Source of the DNA: Bacteroidales bacterium
GTDB lineage: Bacteria; Bacteroidota; Bacteroidia; Bacteroidales; UBA932
Assembly: GCA_017631875.1 (NCBI GenBank)
Contig: JAGBSL010000023.1
Location: 1 to 29,764 of the forward strand
DNA: 29,764 nt
Reading direction: 5' to 3'
How positions within the stretch are numbered: the stretch's first letter is position 1; each line of letters opens with the position of its first letter. A program made the position numbers and the translations under genes. The notes under the pieces are model-generated. The model saw only the letters and a list, made by a program, of their open reading frames with translations. It was not told the DNA's origin and ran no database searches. This document shows positions 1 to 8,521 of the stretch, in pieces.

Positions 1-1009
1 TGAAGGCGACAACTATCACCACTATTGTAAGCACGCACAGAAGGACGATCAGGCCCATCATGTTCCTCTGCCTGGTCATTACTTCAAGCTGAGCCTGCTC
101 GATGATCGGAAGGATAGGATTGATGCTGAGCTTACGGTGGCGCGCATTATAGAAGTCCGCATCCTCCATGGCCGCATGGATGTAGGCATAGGCACGGTCA
201 TAATCCTTCACATCGCACAGCATCTCAGCCAGACGATACAGGGCCGTCGTCTCCTTTGTAGCGGAAACTATATCATTCACCGCCGCCCTTGCAAGATATA
301 CCATCGAACTGTCATTCTGTCCCAAGGCCTTATATGCTCCTCCTATGCTGGAATTGATTATGGCCTTGTCATGTTCGCCTACCTCATAGTCTGACAGGAG
401 CTTATGATAGAGGCTCAGGCATTCGCGGTAATGCCAATGCTTGATTTCACGCTGAGCTTGGGCAAAGACATAGTCATAGCTGTCCTCCGGCACGATTGCC
501 ATCAATGAATCTGCATAGAGGGTGCCCTGACGGGTGTATTCATAACTCCAGCCCTCCGTGTTATTGAAATCAGAGGCGTCATAGCAAAGACGGTTATAGA
601 GAGCGAAGTACTCTGTCTTGACTTCATTGGAAACCCCGCGGGCATCGATTCCCTTCATCTCATCGAAAGCCTCAAGGAACAAGCCCGAAGACAGATAACA
701 GAAGACCAGTGCACATCGCGACTGTACGATCTTGTCCTTATCCCCCGATTTGAGAGCATGTTCCAAAGCACGGCCCGCATAGAAATAGGCAGAGTCATAT
801 TTAAAGGACTGATACTCCTCGAAAAGGCCGTAGTTAAGGTCGTACAGGCCCTTTGGGTCTGCATCATCGGCATTCTCAAGTTCCTGCTGCAGGGCCTTGA
901 TACGGGAATACTTCTCCACGATGTATGTTTCCCTGTTCTCAAGATGCCTGTCCAGGTCATTCAGCGCCGGAGACAGCAGGCTGAGGAGCATTATTACGAG
1001 TGTTCTCAT
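1..1009 (-). CDS. TPR/membrane regulator, DUF6377-like, 3' end missing
   Basis: An open frame runs from an ATG at 1009 to the left edge with no stop, giving 336 codons of a longer protein. The N-terminus (MRTLVIMLLSLLSPAL) reads as a signal peptide or anchor. It is followed by a charged helix with LDRHLENRETYIVEKYSRIK and then helical TPR-like repeats rich in Tyr/Ala pairs. The last visible 20 residues (about 317-336) form a hydrophobic membrane segment. This architecture, and the N-terminal LD..I..R..Y...K..RI pattern, resemble Bacteroidota DUF6377 proteins, where a periplasmic TPR region is followed by a membrane helix and a cytoplasmic C-terminal part; that last part would lie outside the window. 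The gene starts 22 nt after the murB stop and is probably cotranscribed. A regulatory or sensing role is inferred from the family layout; no ligand can be named. Confidence 0.75.
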   Translation of the reverse strand, partial: MRTLVIMLLSLLSPALNDLDRHLENRETYIVEKYSRIKALQQELENADDADPKGLYDLNYGLFEEYQSFKYDSAYFYAGRALEHALKSGDKDKIVQSRCALVFCYLSSGLFLEAFDEMKGIDARGVSNEVKTEYFALYNRLCYDASDFNNTEGWSYEYTRQGTLYADSLMAIVPEDSYDYVFAQAQREIKHWHYRECLSLYHKLLSDYEVGEHDKAIINSSIGGAYKALGQNDSSMVYLARAAVNDIVSATKETTALYRLAEMLCDVKDYDRAYAYIHAAMEDADFYNARHRKLSINPILPIIEQAQLEVMTRQRNMMGLIVLLCVLTIVVIVVAF

Positions 1010-1031
1010 AGGCAGTTTATGGTTATTATTG

Positions 1032-2210
1032 CTAGATATGCTCGACCTCAGGGTGGAGGTCAATGTCGAACTTTGCCTTTACTGAAGCGATGATGCGGCG
1101 CTCGAGGCCGATGATTTCCTCAGGGTATGCGTCACCGGTGTAGTTCACTATCACCAGCGGCTGCTTGTCATAGACTGCTGCGCCACCGCTGCGGCGGCCT
1201 TTCCAGCCGCACTGTTCTATCATCCATGCAGCCGGAACCTTCACCATACCGTCAGGCAGATCATAATGCGGCACCTTGTATTCTGCACCGAGTTCAGACT
1301 TGGCTGCTGCCTCGATACGGGCGAAATGTTCAGCTGTGATGACAGGATTCTTGAAGAAACTGCCTGCGCTTCCCATTACAGACGGCTCAGGAAGCTTTTC
1401 CTTGCGGATCTTGATTATCACCTTGCGGATCAGAGATGGTGTAAAGATTGCCACGTCGGGACTTTGTCCCTCCTCGCAATGACGTGCACTTGAAGCCATT
1501 ACCGCATCACGAAGATGACCATAGCCAAGACGAGGCTGAGGGACACGTGATAAAGCAAAGACCACATGGGTCACGATATATCGTCCCTTTACCTCCGGAT
1601 CCTTGAAGATGGAGTCACGATAACCATACTCACACTCCTCAACACCGAAGCTGACAAATTCCTCCTCAACGGTATCATAACAATACACTTTACGGATTAC
1701 ATCCTTGACCTCGACACCATACGCTCCGATATTCTGAACGGCGGAAGCGCCAACTTCACCAGGGATGTACGAAAGATTCTCCACTCCCCAGAGTCCTTCC
1801 TTCGCCGCCCATGCGCAGAAATCATCGAACACCACTCCTGCTCCTACTGACACTAATACGACAGAAGGTTCATGGGGGTGGTTTGAAAAACCGTGGCCGC
1901 CCACGGCCTCGTGAGTGGGAGGGGCCCATTCGTCAGAATGGGAGGGATTTAGTTTTTCAACACCACCCCCATGCACCTCCTCAAGGATCTCGATGAAGTT
2001 GATCTTCGAGTGAAGAATCGTACCCTTGAAGTCATCAGTGAACAAGAGATTGCTGCCACCTCCGATATGAAGCACCGGACGTGCTAATTCCTCGAACTCA
2101 ATGTCAACAAGATCAGCCACCGAATCATATTCAATGAAGCAGCGCGCCTTAACCTTCATTCCGAAGGTGTTCATCTTTGTAAGGTCCTGATAATATGTGG
2201 TATTGATCAT
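1032..2210 (-). CDS. murB: UDP-N-acetylenolpyruvoylglucosamine reductase with two repeat-derived insertions
   Basis: Catalyses the FAD- and NADPH-dependent reduction of UDP-GlcNAc-enolpyruvate to UDP-MurNAc in cytoplasmic peptidoglycan precursor synthesis. Family signatures are clear: the FAD-binding region with GGGSNLLF, YIPGEVGASAVQNIGAYGVE, the YRDSIFK arginine, GSAGSFFKNP with the catalytic serine, and the C-terminal LHPEVEHI glutamate. The protein is 392 residues, while relatives are usually about 335-345. The excess is explained by two inserts with no counterpart in MurB. Residues about 78-115 encode a cloverleaf-like palindromic element (1871-1973), and residues about 243-256 encode a dispersed hairpin repeat (1445-1484) read as RHCEEGQSPDVAIF. 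Both fall in loops between conserved blocks, and all catalytic motifs remain in frame, so the enzyme is probably functional. The start is 3 nt after the upstream DKNYY stop. Confidence 0.95.
   Translation of the reverse strand: MINTTYYQDLTKMNTFGMKVKARCFIEYDSVADLVDIEFEELARPVLHIGGGSNLLFTDDFKGTILHSKINFIEILEEVHGGGVEKLNPSHSDEWAPPTHEAVGGHGFSNHPHEPSVVLVSVGAGVVFDDFCAWAAKEGLWGVENLSYIPGEVGASAVQNIGAYGVEVKDVIRKVYCYDTVEEEFVSFGVEECEYGYRDSIFKDPEVKGRYIVTHVVFALSRVPQPRLGYGHLRDAVMASSARHCEEGQSPDVAIFTPSLIRKVIIKIRKEKLPEPSVMGSAGSFFKNPVITAEHFARIEAAAKSELGAEYKVPHYDLPDGMVKVPAAWMIEQCGWKGRRSGGAAVYDKQPLVIVNYTGDAYPEEIIGLERRIIASVKAKFDIDLHPEVEHI
1445..1484 (+). repeat. family I hairpin repeat inside murB
   Basis: GATTGC at 1446-1451 pairs with GCAATGAC at 1476-1483, and an inner GGGAC-TTT-GTCCC hairpin sits between them. 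It follows the family frame GATNNC...GNNATGAC. On the murB strand it is translated as RHCEEGQSPDVAIF, a peptide pattern familiar from repeat-derived protein segments in other genomes. Confidence 0.85.
1871..1973. repeat. cloverleaf-like palindromic element embedded in murB
   Basis: The outer arms CATGGGGGTGG...AAAAAC (1871-1891) and GTTTTTCAA...CCCCCATG (1952-1973) are complementary over 21 of 22 positions, with one 1-nt indel. Three hairpins lie inside: CCGTGG-CCGC-CCACGG (1891-1906), CCTC...GAGG (1907-1922) and CCCATTC-GTCA-GAATGGG (1925-1942). The unit keeps the murB frame open and adds about 35-38 residues rich in His, Pro, Gly and Asn. Confidence 0.85.
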
Positions 2211-2213
2211 AGT

Positions 2214-2627
2214 CTATTTTACCCTTTGTCCATTATAATATGTATGGAAGGCATCCTGGGCATAACCTCCTTCAAGCACCTTGAATGAAGTTGTCTTGGC
2301 CCCTTTCACCTTCTTTCCCCTAAAGAACACGTCGTGCATATTCTTGGCATAACCGTCAGCAAGGACCTTGAAATCCAATGCAGAGGCATTGAATATCTTC
2401 CTTCCGCAATAAAATGCGTTGTATCTGTCTATGCCATAGCCACCACCAAGATCCTTGAAATAGAAATAATCCACTCCGAAGACCGGACGTCCGGCAAAGA
2501 GAACGGTCTTACCGGTGACCACATACGAGAAACCGTCAGGCTGGGCAGCCTGTCTTTCCTGTGCGAAAGCAGCCACAGCGCTCAGCATGAGCACCACTAC
2601 CGCAATGATTCTTGACATGTTCTTCAT
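2214..2627 (-). CDS. small secreted DKNYY-repeat protein
   Basis: A 137-residue protein with a signal peptide (MKNMSRIIAVVVLMLSAVAAFAQ, likely cleaved after AQ). The rest is made of repeats of roughly 32 residues with the pattern Y-x-G-K/R-x-(F/V)-x-A...FK-x-L-x-x-G-Y-(A/G)-x-D. This matches the DKNYY family, proteins of unknown function that are probably exported. It is a shorter paralogue of the gene directly upstream, with which it shares the signal peptide style and repeat sequence, so a tandem duplication is likely. It lies 12 nt after that gene and 3 nt before murB. The start at 2627 is supported by the intact signal peptide. Confidence 0.85.
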   Translation of the reverse strand: MKNMSRIIAVVVLMLSAVAAFAQERQAAQPDGFSYVVTGKTVLFAGRPVFGVDYFYFKDLGGGYGIDRYNAFYCGRKIFNASALDFKVLADGYAKNMHDVFFRGKKVKGAKTTSFKVLEGGYAQDAFHTYYNGQRVK

Positions 2628-2639
2628 AAAAGCATTGAT

Positions 2640-3497
2640 TTATCGAACCTTCTTTCCAAGATAATATGTCTCCCAGGCATCCTTTGCGTAACCATTACCG
2701 AGAACCTGGAAGGTCGAAGCAGACGAACCGACAACCTCCTTTCCGCAATAATATGCGTCGAAAGCATCCTTAGCGTAACCGTCCGAAAGCACCTTGAATC
2801 CAGAAGTCGAAGCCTCGATCTCCTGGCCAAAGTAATACACATCAAAGGCATCCATTGCATAGCCATCAGCCAGGGCCTTGAATCGTGTAGGGTCATTTGA
2901 AATTTTCCTGCCACAATAATAAGCACGGCTGCTGTCCTTGGCATATCCCCAGCCCAGATCCTTGAAGGAATGTGCGGACGCATTGCTCACAAGAACGCCG
3001 TTATAATAAACCTTGTTACCAACGATCTCATATCCTCTTTCCGGCTGCATATGGCCCGGTCCGTGACCGCCATGATTATGACCATGGCCATGGTCGTAAT
3101 CGGGAGCCTGTCCTCCATTCTGACTTGAACCGCCTCCAAAAAGGATCGAAAACAGATCATCCAATCCAAAGTCCTGTGATCCATGCTGAGGCGGAACGGG
3201 ACCAGAAGGTGGAACGGAATACTTGAGTCTGAAAGTATAAGGATCGACCAAAGGCAGAATCTTTCCCTCGAACCACACGTACTCATCATCCTTGGCATAA
3301 CCGTAACCCAAGTCCTGTATTGTACGGGGATCAGCCTCGTGCATTATAGTATTATTGTAATATACCTTGTCGCCCATAATCCTGTATGAGCCCTGCTGGG
3401 AAGGAGGAGCCGGACGAGAAGTCGGACTCTGTGCGAAAACAGCCACAGCACTCAGCAAGAGCACTGTGACTGCAATCATTCTTTTTATCTTATTCAT
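2640..3497 (-). CDS. secreted DKNYY-repeat protein with His/Gly-rich linker
   Basis: A 285-residue protein with a signal peptide (MNKIKRMIAVTVLLLSAVAVFAQ). An N-terminal block with one or two DKNYY-type repeats (YRIMGDKVYYNNTIMHEADP, then GYGYAKDDEYVWFEGK) is followed by a linker. The linker is low-complexity: Gly/Ser/Asn-rich up to about residue 130, then His-rich at about 133-150 (DHGHGHNHGGHGPGHM). Four further repeats run to the C-terminus, each with a GYAxD-(A/S)-(F/W)-xx-YY-x-G-(K/R/Q) core. The repeat family has no established biochemical role. The His cluster could bind metal, but this is inference from composition only. The gene lies 6 nt after metG and is probably in the same transcript. 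Confidence 0.85.
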   Translation of the reverse strand: MNKIKRMIAVTVLLLSAVAVFAQSPTSRPAPPSQQGSYRIMGDKVYYNNTIMHEADPRTIQDLGYGYAKDDEYVWFEGKILPLVDPYTFRLKYSVPPSGPVPPQHGSQDFGLDDLFSILFGGGSSQNGGQAPDYDHGHGHNHGGHGPGHMQPERGYEIVGNKVYYNGVLVSNASAHSFKDLGWGYAKDSSRAYYCGRKISNDPTRFKALADGYAMDAFDVYYFGQEIEASTSGFKVLSDGYAKDAFDAYYCGKEVVGSSASTFQVLGNGYAKDAWETYYLGKKVR

Positions 3498-3503
3498 AAG
3501 AAA

Positions 3504-5684
3504 TTATCCTATTTCTGCACCGTTGCAGAGGGTTTCCTGCGGAGTGATGAAGCGCATCTTGCCATCGTTCTGGCGAGCCATGAGGATCATACCCTTCGAC
3601 TCGATGCCGCGGATCTTGCGCGGAGCGAGGTTGGCAAGTATACAGATCTGCTTGCCTACCATCTCCTCTGGAGAATACTGCTCAGCGATACCTGACACGA
3701 TAACTCTCTTATCAATACCTGTATCGATAGTCAGCTTGAGGAGCTTGTCAGTCTTAGGAACACGCTCTGCCTCAAGAACTGTAGCCGTACGGATATCCAT
3801 CCTTCCGAAGTCATCGAATGTGCACTCCTCCTTCTGTGGAGTAACAACAGCCGCTTCAGCGGCCTTAGCCGCAGCTTCACGTTCAGCGCGGATAGCCTCG
3901 AGACGAGCGATCTGTGCATCTACGACCTCGTCCTCGATCTTGCCGAAGAGGAGAGTCGCCTGGTTGAGCTGGTGGCCTGCAGGAAGGAGCACGGCCTTGC
4001 CGAGGTCATCCCATGAGAGTGTGATAGATCCCTCGACTTCGCTCGGGATGACAGAAGTAGTATGAAGGGCAGCACCCTCGCCTGCTGTGTAGATATTCTC
4101 GCTGACAGCACCTTCCTCGCCTGCACGGTGGTCAGTACCTGCCGCGATTCCTACGTTGAGGATACCGCGGAGTTTCTCAGAAGAGAACGGAAGGAACGGC
4201 TCGAATGCGATAGCGAGCGAAGCGCAGATCTGGAGTGATACGTTAAGGATAGACGCTGTTCTGTCCATATCGGTCTTTGCAACCTTCCAAGGCTCTGTGT
4301 CAGTAAGGTACTTGTTACCGAGACGAGCGATGTTCATAGCCTCCTTGAGGGCCTCACGGAACTTGTATCCCTCGAGATACTTCTCCATAGCCTCGCGGAG
4401 CGGCTGGATCTGTGCCATAGTCTCAGCGTCGATTGCCTCAGGCTTGAGGTCTGCAGGGACCTTGCCATCGAAATATTTGTGGGTAAGGACTACGGCACGG
4501 TTCACGAAGTTGCCGAGGATGGCAACGAGCTCGCTGTTGTTGCGTGCCTGGAAGTCCTTCCATGAGAAGTCGTTATCCTTTGTCTCAGGAGCATTTGCAG
4601 TAAGCACATAACGGAGAACATCCTCCTGTCCAGGGAACTGCTCGAGATACTCGTGGAGCCATACAGCCCAGCCACGCGATGTCGAGATCTTGTCGCCCTC
4701 GAGATTAAGGAACTCGTTTGCAGGGACATTGTCCGGAAGGATATAGCTTCCGTCAGCCTTCAGCATCGACGGGAACACGATGCAGTGGAACACGATGTTG
4801 TCCTTTCCGATGAAGTGAACGAGCTTCGTATCCTCGCTCTTCCACCACTTCTCCCAAGACACAGGAAGGAGCTCCTGGGTATTGGAAATGTAGCCGATAG
4901 GTGCATCGAACCACACATAGAGAACCTTTCCGTCAGAACCCTCTACCGGAACAGGAACGCCCCAGTTGAGGTCACGGCTCACGGCACGCGGCTGAAGACC
5001 GCCGTCGATCCAGCTCTTGCACTGGCCGTACACGTTGCTTCTCCACTCCTTGTGTCCCTCGAGAATCCACTCTGAGAGCCACTTCTCATACTGATCGAGC
5101 GGAAGGTACCAGTGCTTGGTCTCCTTCTTCACGAGCTCGCCGCCGCTGAGAGCCGACTTAGGGTTGATGAGCTCATCCGGGCTGAGAGTTGCGCCGCACT
5201 TCTCGCACTGGTCGCCGTATGCACCCTCCGCACCGCACTTAGGGCATGTACCTGTGATGTAACGGTCCGCAAGGAATGTCTTTGTCTCCTCGTCGTAGTA
5301 CTGCTCGCTCACCTTCTCGATGAACTTGCCCTCATCGTAGAGCTTGCGGAAGTAGTCCGCAGCGTTCTTGTGGTGTGTCTTCGATGATGTTCTCGAATAT
5401 ATGTCGAAGTTGATTCCAAGGCCTGTGAATGAATCCTTGATGATCTTGTGGTATCTGTCCACTATATCCTGAGGGGTGCAACCTTCCTTCTGCGCCTTGA
5501 TTGTGATAGGCACTCCGTGCTCATCCGATCCGCAGACATAGAGGACGTCCTCGCCTCTCATTCTAAGGTACCTGACATAGATGTCCGCAGGTACATACAC
5601 ACCGGCAAGGTGGCCGATGTGGACCGGACCGTTGGCGTATGGAAGCGCACAGGTCACAAGGGTTCTGTTGAATTTCTTATTCAT
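3504..5684 (-). CDS. metG: methionine--tRNA ligase
   Basis: Charges tRNA-Met with methionine in the cytoplasm. The class I signatures are HIGH at residues 22-25 and KISTS (the KMSKS loop) at 332-336. A zinc knuckle is formed by C147, C150, C160 and C163. The anticodon-binding helical domain follows. The C-terminal part from about residue 618 ([20 protein letters not shown] and onward) is the EMAP-II-like tRNA-binding OB fold used for dimerisation. The length of 726 exceeds the common 670-690. Part of the excess is a segment at about 544-553 reading [12 protein letters not shown], encoded by a dispersed hairpin repeat (4026-4054) in the linker before [15 protein letters not shown]. It starts 57 nt after the dnaG stop; the gap is largely another copy of the same repeat family. 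Confidence 0.97.
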   Translation of the reverse strand: MNKKFNRTLVTCALPYANGPVHIGHLAGVYVPADIYVRYLRMRGEDVLYVCGSDEHGVPITIKAQKEGCTPQDIVDRYHKIIKDSFTGLGINFDIYSRTSSKTHHKNAADYFRKLYDEGKFIEKVSEQYYDEETKTFLADRYITGTCPKCGAEGAYGDQCEKCGATLSPDELINPKSALSGGELVKKETKHWYLPLDQYEKWLSEWILEGHKEWRSNVYGQCKSWIDGGLQPRAVSRDLNWGVPVPVEGSDGKVLYVWFDAPIGYISNTQELLPVSWEKWWKSEDTKLVHFIGKDNIVFHCIVFPSMLKADGSYILPDNVPANEFLNLEGDKISTSRGWAVWLHEYLEQFPGQEDVLRYVLTANAPETKDNDFSWKDFQARNNSELVAILGNFVNRAVVLTHKYFDGKVPADLKPEAIDAETMAQIQPLREAMEKYLEGYKFREALKEAMNIARLGNKYLTDTEPWKVAKTDMDRTASILNVSLQICASLAIAFEPFLPFSSEKLRGILNVGIAAGTDHRAGEEGAVSENIYTAGEGAALHTTSVIPSEVEGSITLSWDDLGKAVLLPAGHQLNQATLLFGKIEDEVVDAQIARLEAIRAEREAAAKAAEAAVVTPQKEECTFDDFGRMDIRTATVLEAERVPKTDKLLKLTIDTGIDKRVIVSGIAEQYSPEEMVGKQICILANLAPRKIRGIESKGMILMARQNDGKMRFITPQETLCNGAEIG
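4026..4054 (+). repeat. family I hairpin repeat inside metG
   Basis: GATCCC (4027-4032) and GGGATGAC (4045-4052) bracket TCGACTTCGCTC, the typical GATNNC...GNNATGAC frame with NN/NN as CC/GG. On the metG strand it reads as [10 protein letters not shown]. It sits in the variable linker between the helical domain and the C-terminal OB fold. Confidence 0.85.
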
Positions 5685-5714
5685 ATCTGGTTTTATTTTA
5701 ACATTTTCTTTTTT

Positions 5715-5740
5715 AGATCCCCGATCAGGCGGGAATGACG
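5715..5740 (+). repeat. family I hairpin repeat directly after dnaG stop
   Basis: GATCCCCG...CGGGAATGACG, a short version with a 6-nt loop and one mismatch relative to GATTCCCG in the atpB copy. Its ATGACG end lies 1 nt from the dnaG TGA (5742-5744). It fills about half of the 57-nt dnaG-metG spacer. Confidence 0.75.
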
Positions 5741-5741
5741 C

Positions 5742-7784
5742 TCAGACACGTCCGAGCTCATTGTTGATGGCCGTGCGGACCTTGTTCAGGGCGGTTATCT
5801 CCGCCAACAGAGCCATCTGCCTTTCCGGATCCTGAGTCTGTTGGACTTCTTCCATCTTATCCTTCACCTCCATCTCGACCCTTTTAGCCTGGTAGACCAG
5901 AAGGGACTTAGGCACGAACATCACCAGCCTCGTCGCTGCAGCCGTCATCGACTGAACATAGTTCTTCACCGTGATTTCATATTTTTCAATCAGGATGTCC
6001 TTTGCGACAGCGGCAACCTCTTCATCCATGCTGTTAAGCAGCCTCTGCTGGATCTGCTGCTGGGTCAGTCCTTCCTGATACATGGTAAAGTATAGCTCAT
6101 ATACCTTATAGTAAGAGCTGTTTCTGAAGTCCATCTCACCATCCGCCATAGTAGCATCAATAAAGTCGGCCACCGTCATCGGAGTCTCGGTATAATATTT
6201 TGATGCCGGTTCGAAAAGCAGTTCCGTACAACCATATTCCAGCACGAATGTAAGAAGCTCCTCCTCACATGCCGCCAGATACGGGCAGTCCTTCACGATA
6301 GGTCCAACCGGCAGTTCGGACACATATTCCTGCGGCACAGGCGGCATATCGTCCGGCACATACACATCGCCCTCCATTGGCGGAGGAGGCATGCCAGGAT
6401 CATAACCCTGCTGCTGCGGAGCGGACGCCTGACGGGCCTTGGCAGCCTCACGCTCGCGCTGCTTCTTCTCAGCCTCGAGCATAGCGGTCCTGGTCTTGTT
6501 GATCCTATTGGAAAGTATGTGCTCGTCTATCTCGAACTTCGCCGCCGTAGTGCGTACATACACGCTTCTTGTAATTGCGTCGGGTATTAGCGCAACAGTG
6601 TCCGCAACCTCATTTATGAGCTTCGCACGCTTGATGGGGTCATTTCCGGCCTCACCCAGAAGCAGGTCGGTCTTGAATCCTATGAAGTCCTGCTCGTTCT
6701 GCGCAATATAATCATTCACCTGGTCAAGCGTATGCTTCTTAGCGAAGTCATCCGGATCCTGACCGTCTGGCAGAAGGACGATCTTCACGTTCATACCTTC
6801 CTTCAGCACCAGGTCTATTCCCCTGAGGGCAGCCTTGATGCCGGCACCGTCGCCGTCGTATATGATGGTCACGTTCTCGGTGAACTTCCTTATGAGCCTG
6901 ATCTGCTCGACGGTCAGCGAAGTTCCGCTGGAAGCGACCACATTCGTGATGCCAAGCTGATGCATCGAGAGCACGTCCAGATATCCCTCGACGAGGATAC
7001 ACTTGTCCTGACGCGACATCTCGTTCTTGGAGAAATATATTCCGTATAGAGACTTGCTCTTGACGTAAATCTCAGTCTCCTTGGAGTTTACGTACTTCGG
7101 TATGTTCTTATCGCTCTTGAGCGTCCTGCCACCGAATGCAATGACACGGCCGCTGGTCGAGTGGATCGGAAACATGACACGGTCGTGGAACGTATCCACT
7201 ATCCTTCCGTCGTCATACTGCTTGCACAGTCCAGTGTCAAGGAGGTACTCCTCCTTGTACCCAAGCGCACGCGCAGCATCCGCCAGGGCTGTACGCGACT
7301 GAGCCGGCGCCCATCCAAGGCCATATTTGGCAATAGTCTCATCAGTCAGTCCACGGCTGCGGAAATACTGATATCCGATAACCTGTCCTTCCTGTGTCTT
7401 CATCGAGTCCACGAAGAACTTGCCGGCAAACTCCGATACCAGCAGAAGGCTCTCGCTGCGCTGACGCTTCGCGATCTCCTCCGCGCTAACCTCCGACTCG
7501 ACGATCTCCACGTTATACTTCTTGGCCAGATAGCGCAGAGCCTCCACATATGTCATGCTCTCATGCTCCATGACGAAGCCGACAGCAGTACCCGACTTTC
7601 CGCATCCGAAGCACTTGTATATGCCTTTAGACGGAGAGACGACGAACGAAGGCGTCTTCTCATTGTGGAAAGGGCAGCACGCCTTATAGGTGGCTCCTGC
7701 CCTTTTAAGGGTCACGAAGTCACCGATAACGTCTTCGACCTGAGCCAGGTCAAGGATTCTGTCTACCGTTTCCTGAGGAATCAT
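5742..7784 (-). CDS. dnaG: DNA primase
   Basis: Synthesises RNA primers at the replication fork, working with the replicative helicase. The N-terminal CHC2 zinc finger is visible (C37-P-F-H40, C58, C61). The RNA polymerase core and TOPRIM fold follow, with E266 in VEGYLDV and the D310-G-D-G-A-G acidic metal-binding motif. The C-terminal region after about residue 430 contains a Lys/Arg/Glu/Gln-rich helix and a Pro-rich linker (PPPPMEGDVYVPDDMPPVP), then a helical helicase-interaction domain. Length 680 is normal for Bacteroidota. It begins 3 nt after the DUF308 stop. Placement upstream of metG makes this an information-processing operon rather than the rpsU-dnaG-rpoD arrangement of enterobacteria. 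Confidence 0.97.
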   Translation of the reverse strand: MIPQETVDRILDLAQVEDVIGDFVTLKRAGATYKACCPFHNEKTPSFVVSPSKGIYKCFGCGKSGTAVGFVMEHESMTYVEALRYLAKKYNVEIVESEVSAEEIAKRQRSESLLLVSEFAGKFFVDSMKTQEGQVIGYQYFRSRGLTDETIAKYGLGWAPAQSRTALADAARALGYKEEYLLDTGLCKQYDDGRIVDTFHDRVMFPIHSTSGRVIAFGGRTLKSDKNIPKYVNSKETEIYVKSKSLYGIYFSKNEMSRQDKCILVEGYLDVLSMHQLGITNVVASSGTSLTVEQIRLIRKFTENVTIIYDGDGAGIKAALRGIDLVLKEGMNVKIVLLPDGQDPDDFAKKHTLDQVNDYIAQNEQDFIGFKTDLLLGEAGNDPIKRAKLINEVADTVALIPDAITRSVYVRTTAAKFEIDEHILSNRINKTRTAMLEAEKKQREREAAKARQASAPQQQGYDPGMPPPPMEGDVYVPDDMPPVPQEYVSELPVGPIVKDCPYLAACEEELLTFVLEYGCTELLFEPASKYYTETPMTVADFIDATMADGEMDFRNSSYYKVYELYFTMYQEGLTQQQIQQRLLNSMDEEVAAVAKDILIEKYEITVKNYVQSMTAAATRLVMFVPKSLLVYQAKRVEMEVKDKMEEVQQTQDPERQMALLAEITALNKVRTAINNELGRV

Positions 7785-7787
7785 ATA

Positions 7788-8417
7788 TTATTGTTCGTCA
7801 ACTTTTTCGTATTCAACTTCCTTGGCTTCCATCGGATCAGATTGAGTTTCCGCCTGAGTCTCGGAACCTGACGCAACCTCTTCCGAACCCTTTGCGCCCT
7901 TCATCTTGAATGCAGAGATAAGGTCAGACGCTCCGTAGACTATAAGAGCAATACCGGCAATCAGCCCAAGGCTCTTGCCAAAGAATCCAGGGTAGAAGAA
8001 TATAAGCAGACCCGCTATTGTAACCAGCACAGGCAGAAGGTAAGCCACAAAGCTGATCTTCACACTCTTACGCATGCTCAACAGCACGGAAAGCTGGAAA
8101 AGGCCAAATCCAAACAGCACAAATCCGAGAAGATAACTCACGAATTTAGACACGATCGGAGCAAAGACGAATAGAAGTCCAGCTATTACGATATTAATGA
8201 GCGCATTGAAAAATGAAAGAGGCATGGTGCCCGCCTTCTTCTGCTTGAATCCTACAAATACAGACACGACACCTGCTGCAAGAATAAATGCAGCAAAAAT
8301 TTTCACAACCATCTGCATCGCATCCGCTTTCGCCACTATCATAAATACTCCCATAGCGACAAAAAGCAGCGCTCTTATCGGAGAGGAAAATCTGCCGTTA
8401 TAACCAAATGTAATCAT
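7788..8417 (-). CDS. DUF308-type multi-pass membrane protein
   Basis: About 209 residues with some six hydrophobic segments in consecutive pairs (for example LFVAMGVFMIVAKADAMQMV, GVVSVFVGF, IAGLLFVFAPIVSKFVSYLL, LLPVLVTIAGLLIFFYPGFF, LGLIAGIALIVYGASDLISA). A charged, Glu-rich cytoplasmic tail ends in EYEKVDEQ. The repeated helical-pair layout fits DUF308 (HdeD-like) proteins; their function here is unknown. The frame is open to a TTG at 8438, but ATG 8417 is preferred. It follows an AAAGGA stretch, and a -7 box (8443-8450) would place the transcript start at about 8436, leaving no room for the TTG. It is the first gene of the dnaG-metG-murB run. Confidence 0.8.
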   Translation of the reverse strand: MITFGYNGRFSSPIRALLFVAMGVFMIVAKADAMQMVVKIFAAFILAAGVVSVFVGFKQKKAGTMPLSFFNALINIVIAGLLFVFAPIVSKFVSYLLGFVLFGFGLFQLSVLLSMRKSVKISFVAYLLPVLVTIAGLLIFFYPGFFGKSLGLIAGIALIVYGASDLISAFKMKGAKGSEEVASGSETQAETQSDPMEAKEVEYEKVDEQ

Positions 8418-8442
8418 AGTACTATCCTTTACGTCCAACCTG

Positions 8443-8450
8443 CAAATTTA
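8443..8450 (-). promoter_or_regulatory. putative -7 box upstream of the DUF308 gene
   Basis: On the minus strand it reads TAAATTTG, matching the Bacteroidota TAnnTTTG consensus 26 nt upstream of the ATG. No convincing TTTG -33 box is seen at the expected distance. It lies just downstream of the terminator of the preceding unit. Confidence 0.45.
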
Positions 8451-8463
8451 ACAAAAATGTACC

Positions 8464-8501
8464 AATAAAAAAGTGGCTCGGGCACAAAACCCAAGCCACT
8501 T
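8464..8501 (-). terminator. intrinsic terminator after the DUF3127 gene
   Basis: In the minus direction AAGTGGCTTGGG (8490-8501) pairs with CCCGAGCCACTT (8471-8482) over 12 bp including one G-U pair, with a 7-nt loop, and is followed by a T-rich run (TTTTATTGG). It starts about 20 nt after the stop codon at 8522. Confidence 0.85.
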
Positions 8502-8521
8502 GCATCATATTGTCATACCTA

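Noticed and set aside
1871..1973. Intein or frameshift in murB
   Set aside because: The extra segment is only about 35 residues, lacks splicing motifs, and the reading frame is intact on both sides; it is a structured insertion.
2334..3226. Plus-strand frames opposite the DKNYY genes
   Set aside because: Low-complexity antisense frames without initiation context or domain features.
8418..8438. TTG start for the DUF308 protein
   Set aside because: It would coincide with the predicted transcript start; the ATG at 8417 has a purine-rich leader and begins the protein sensibly.
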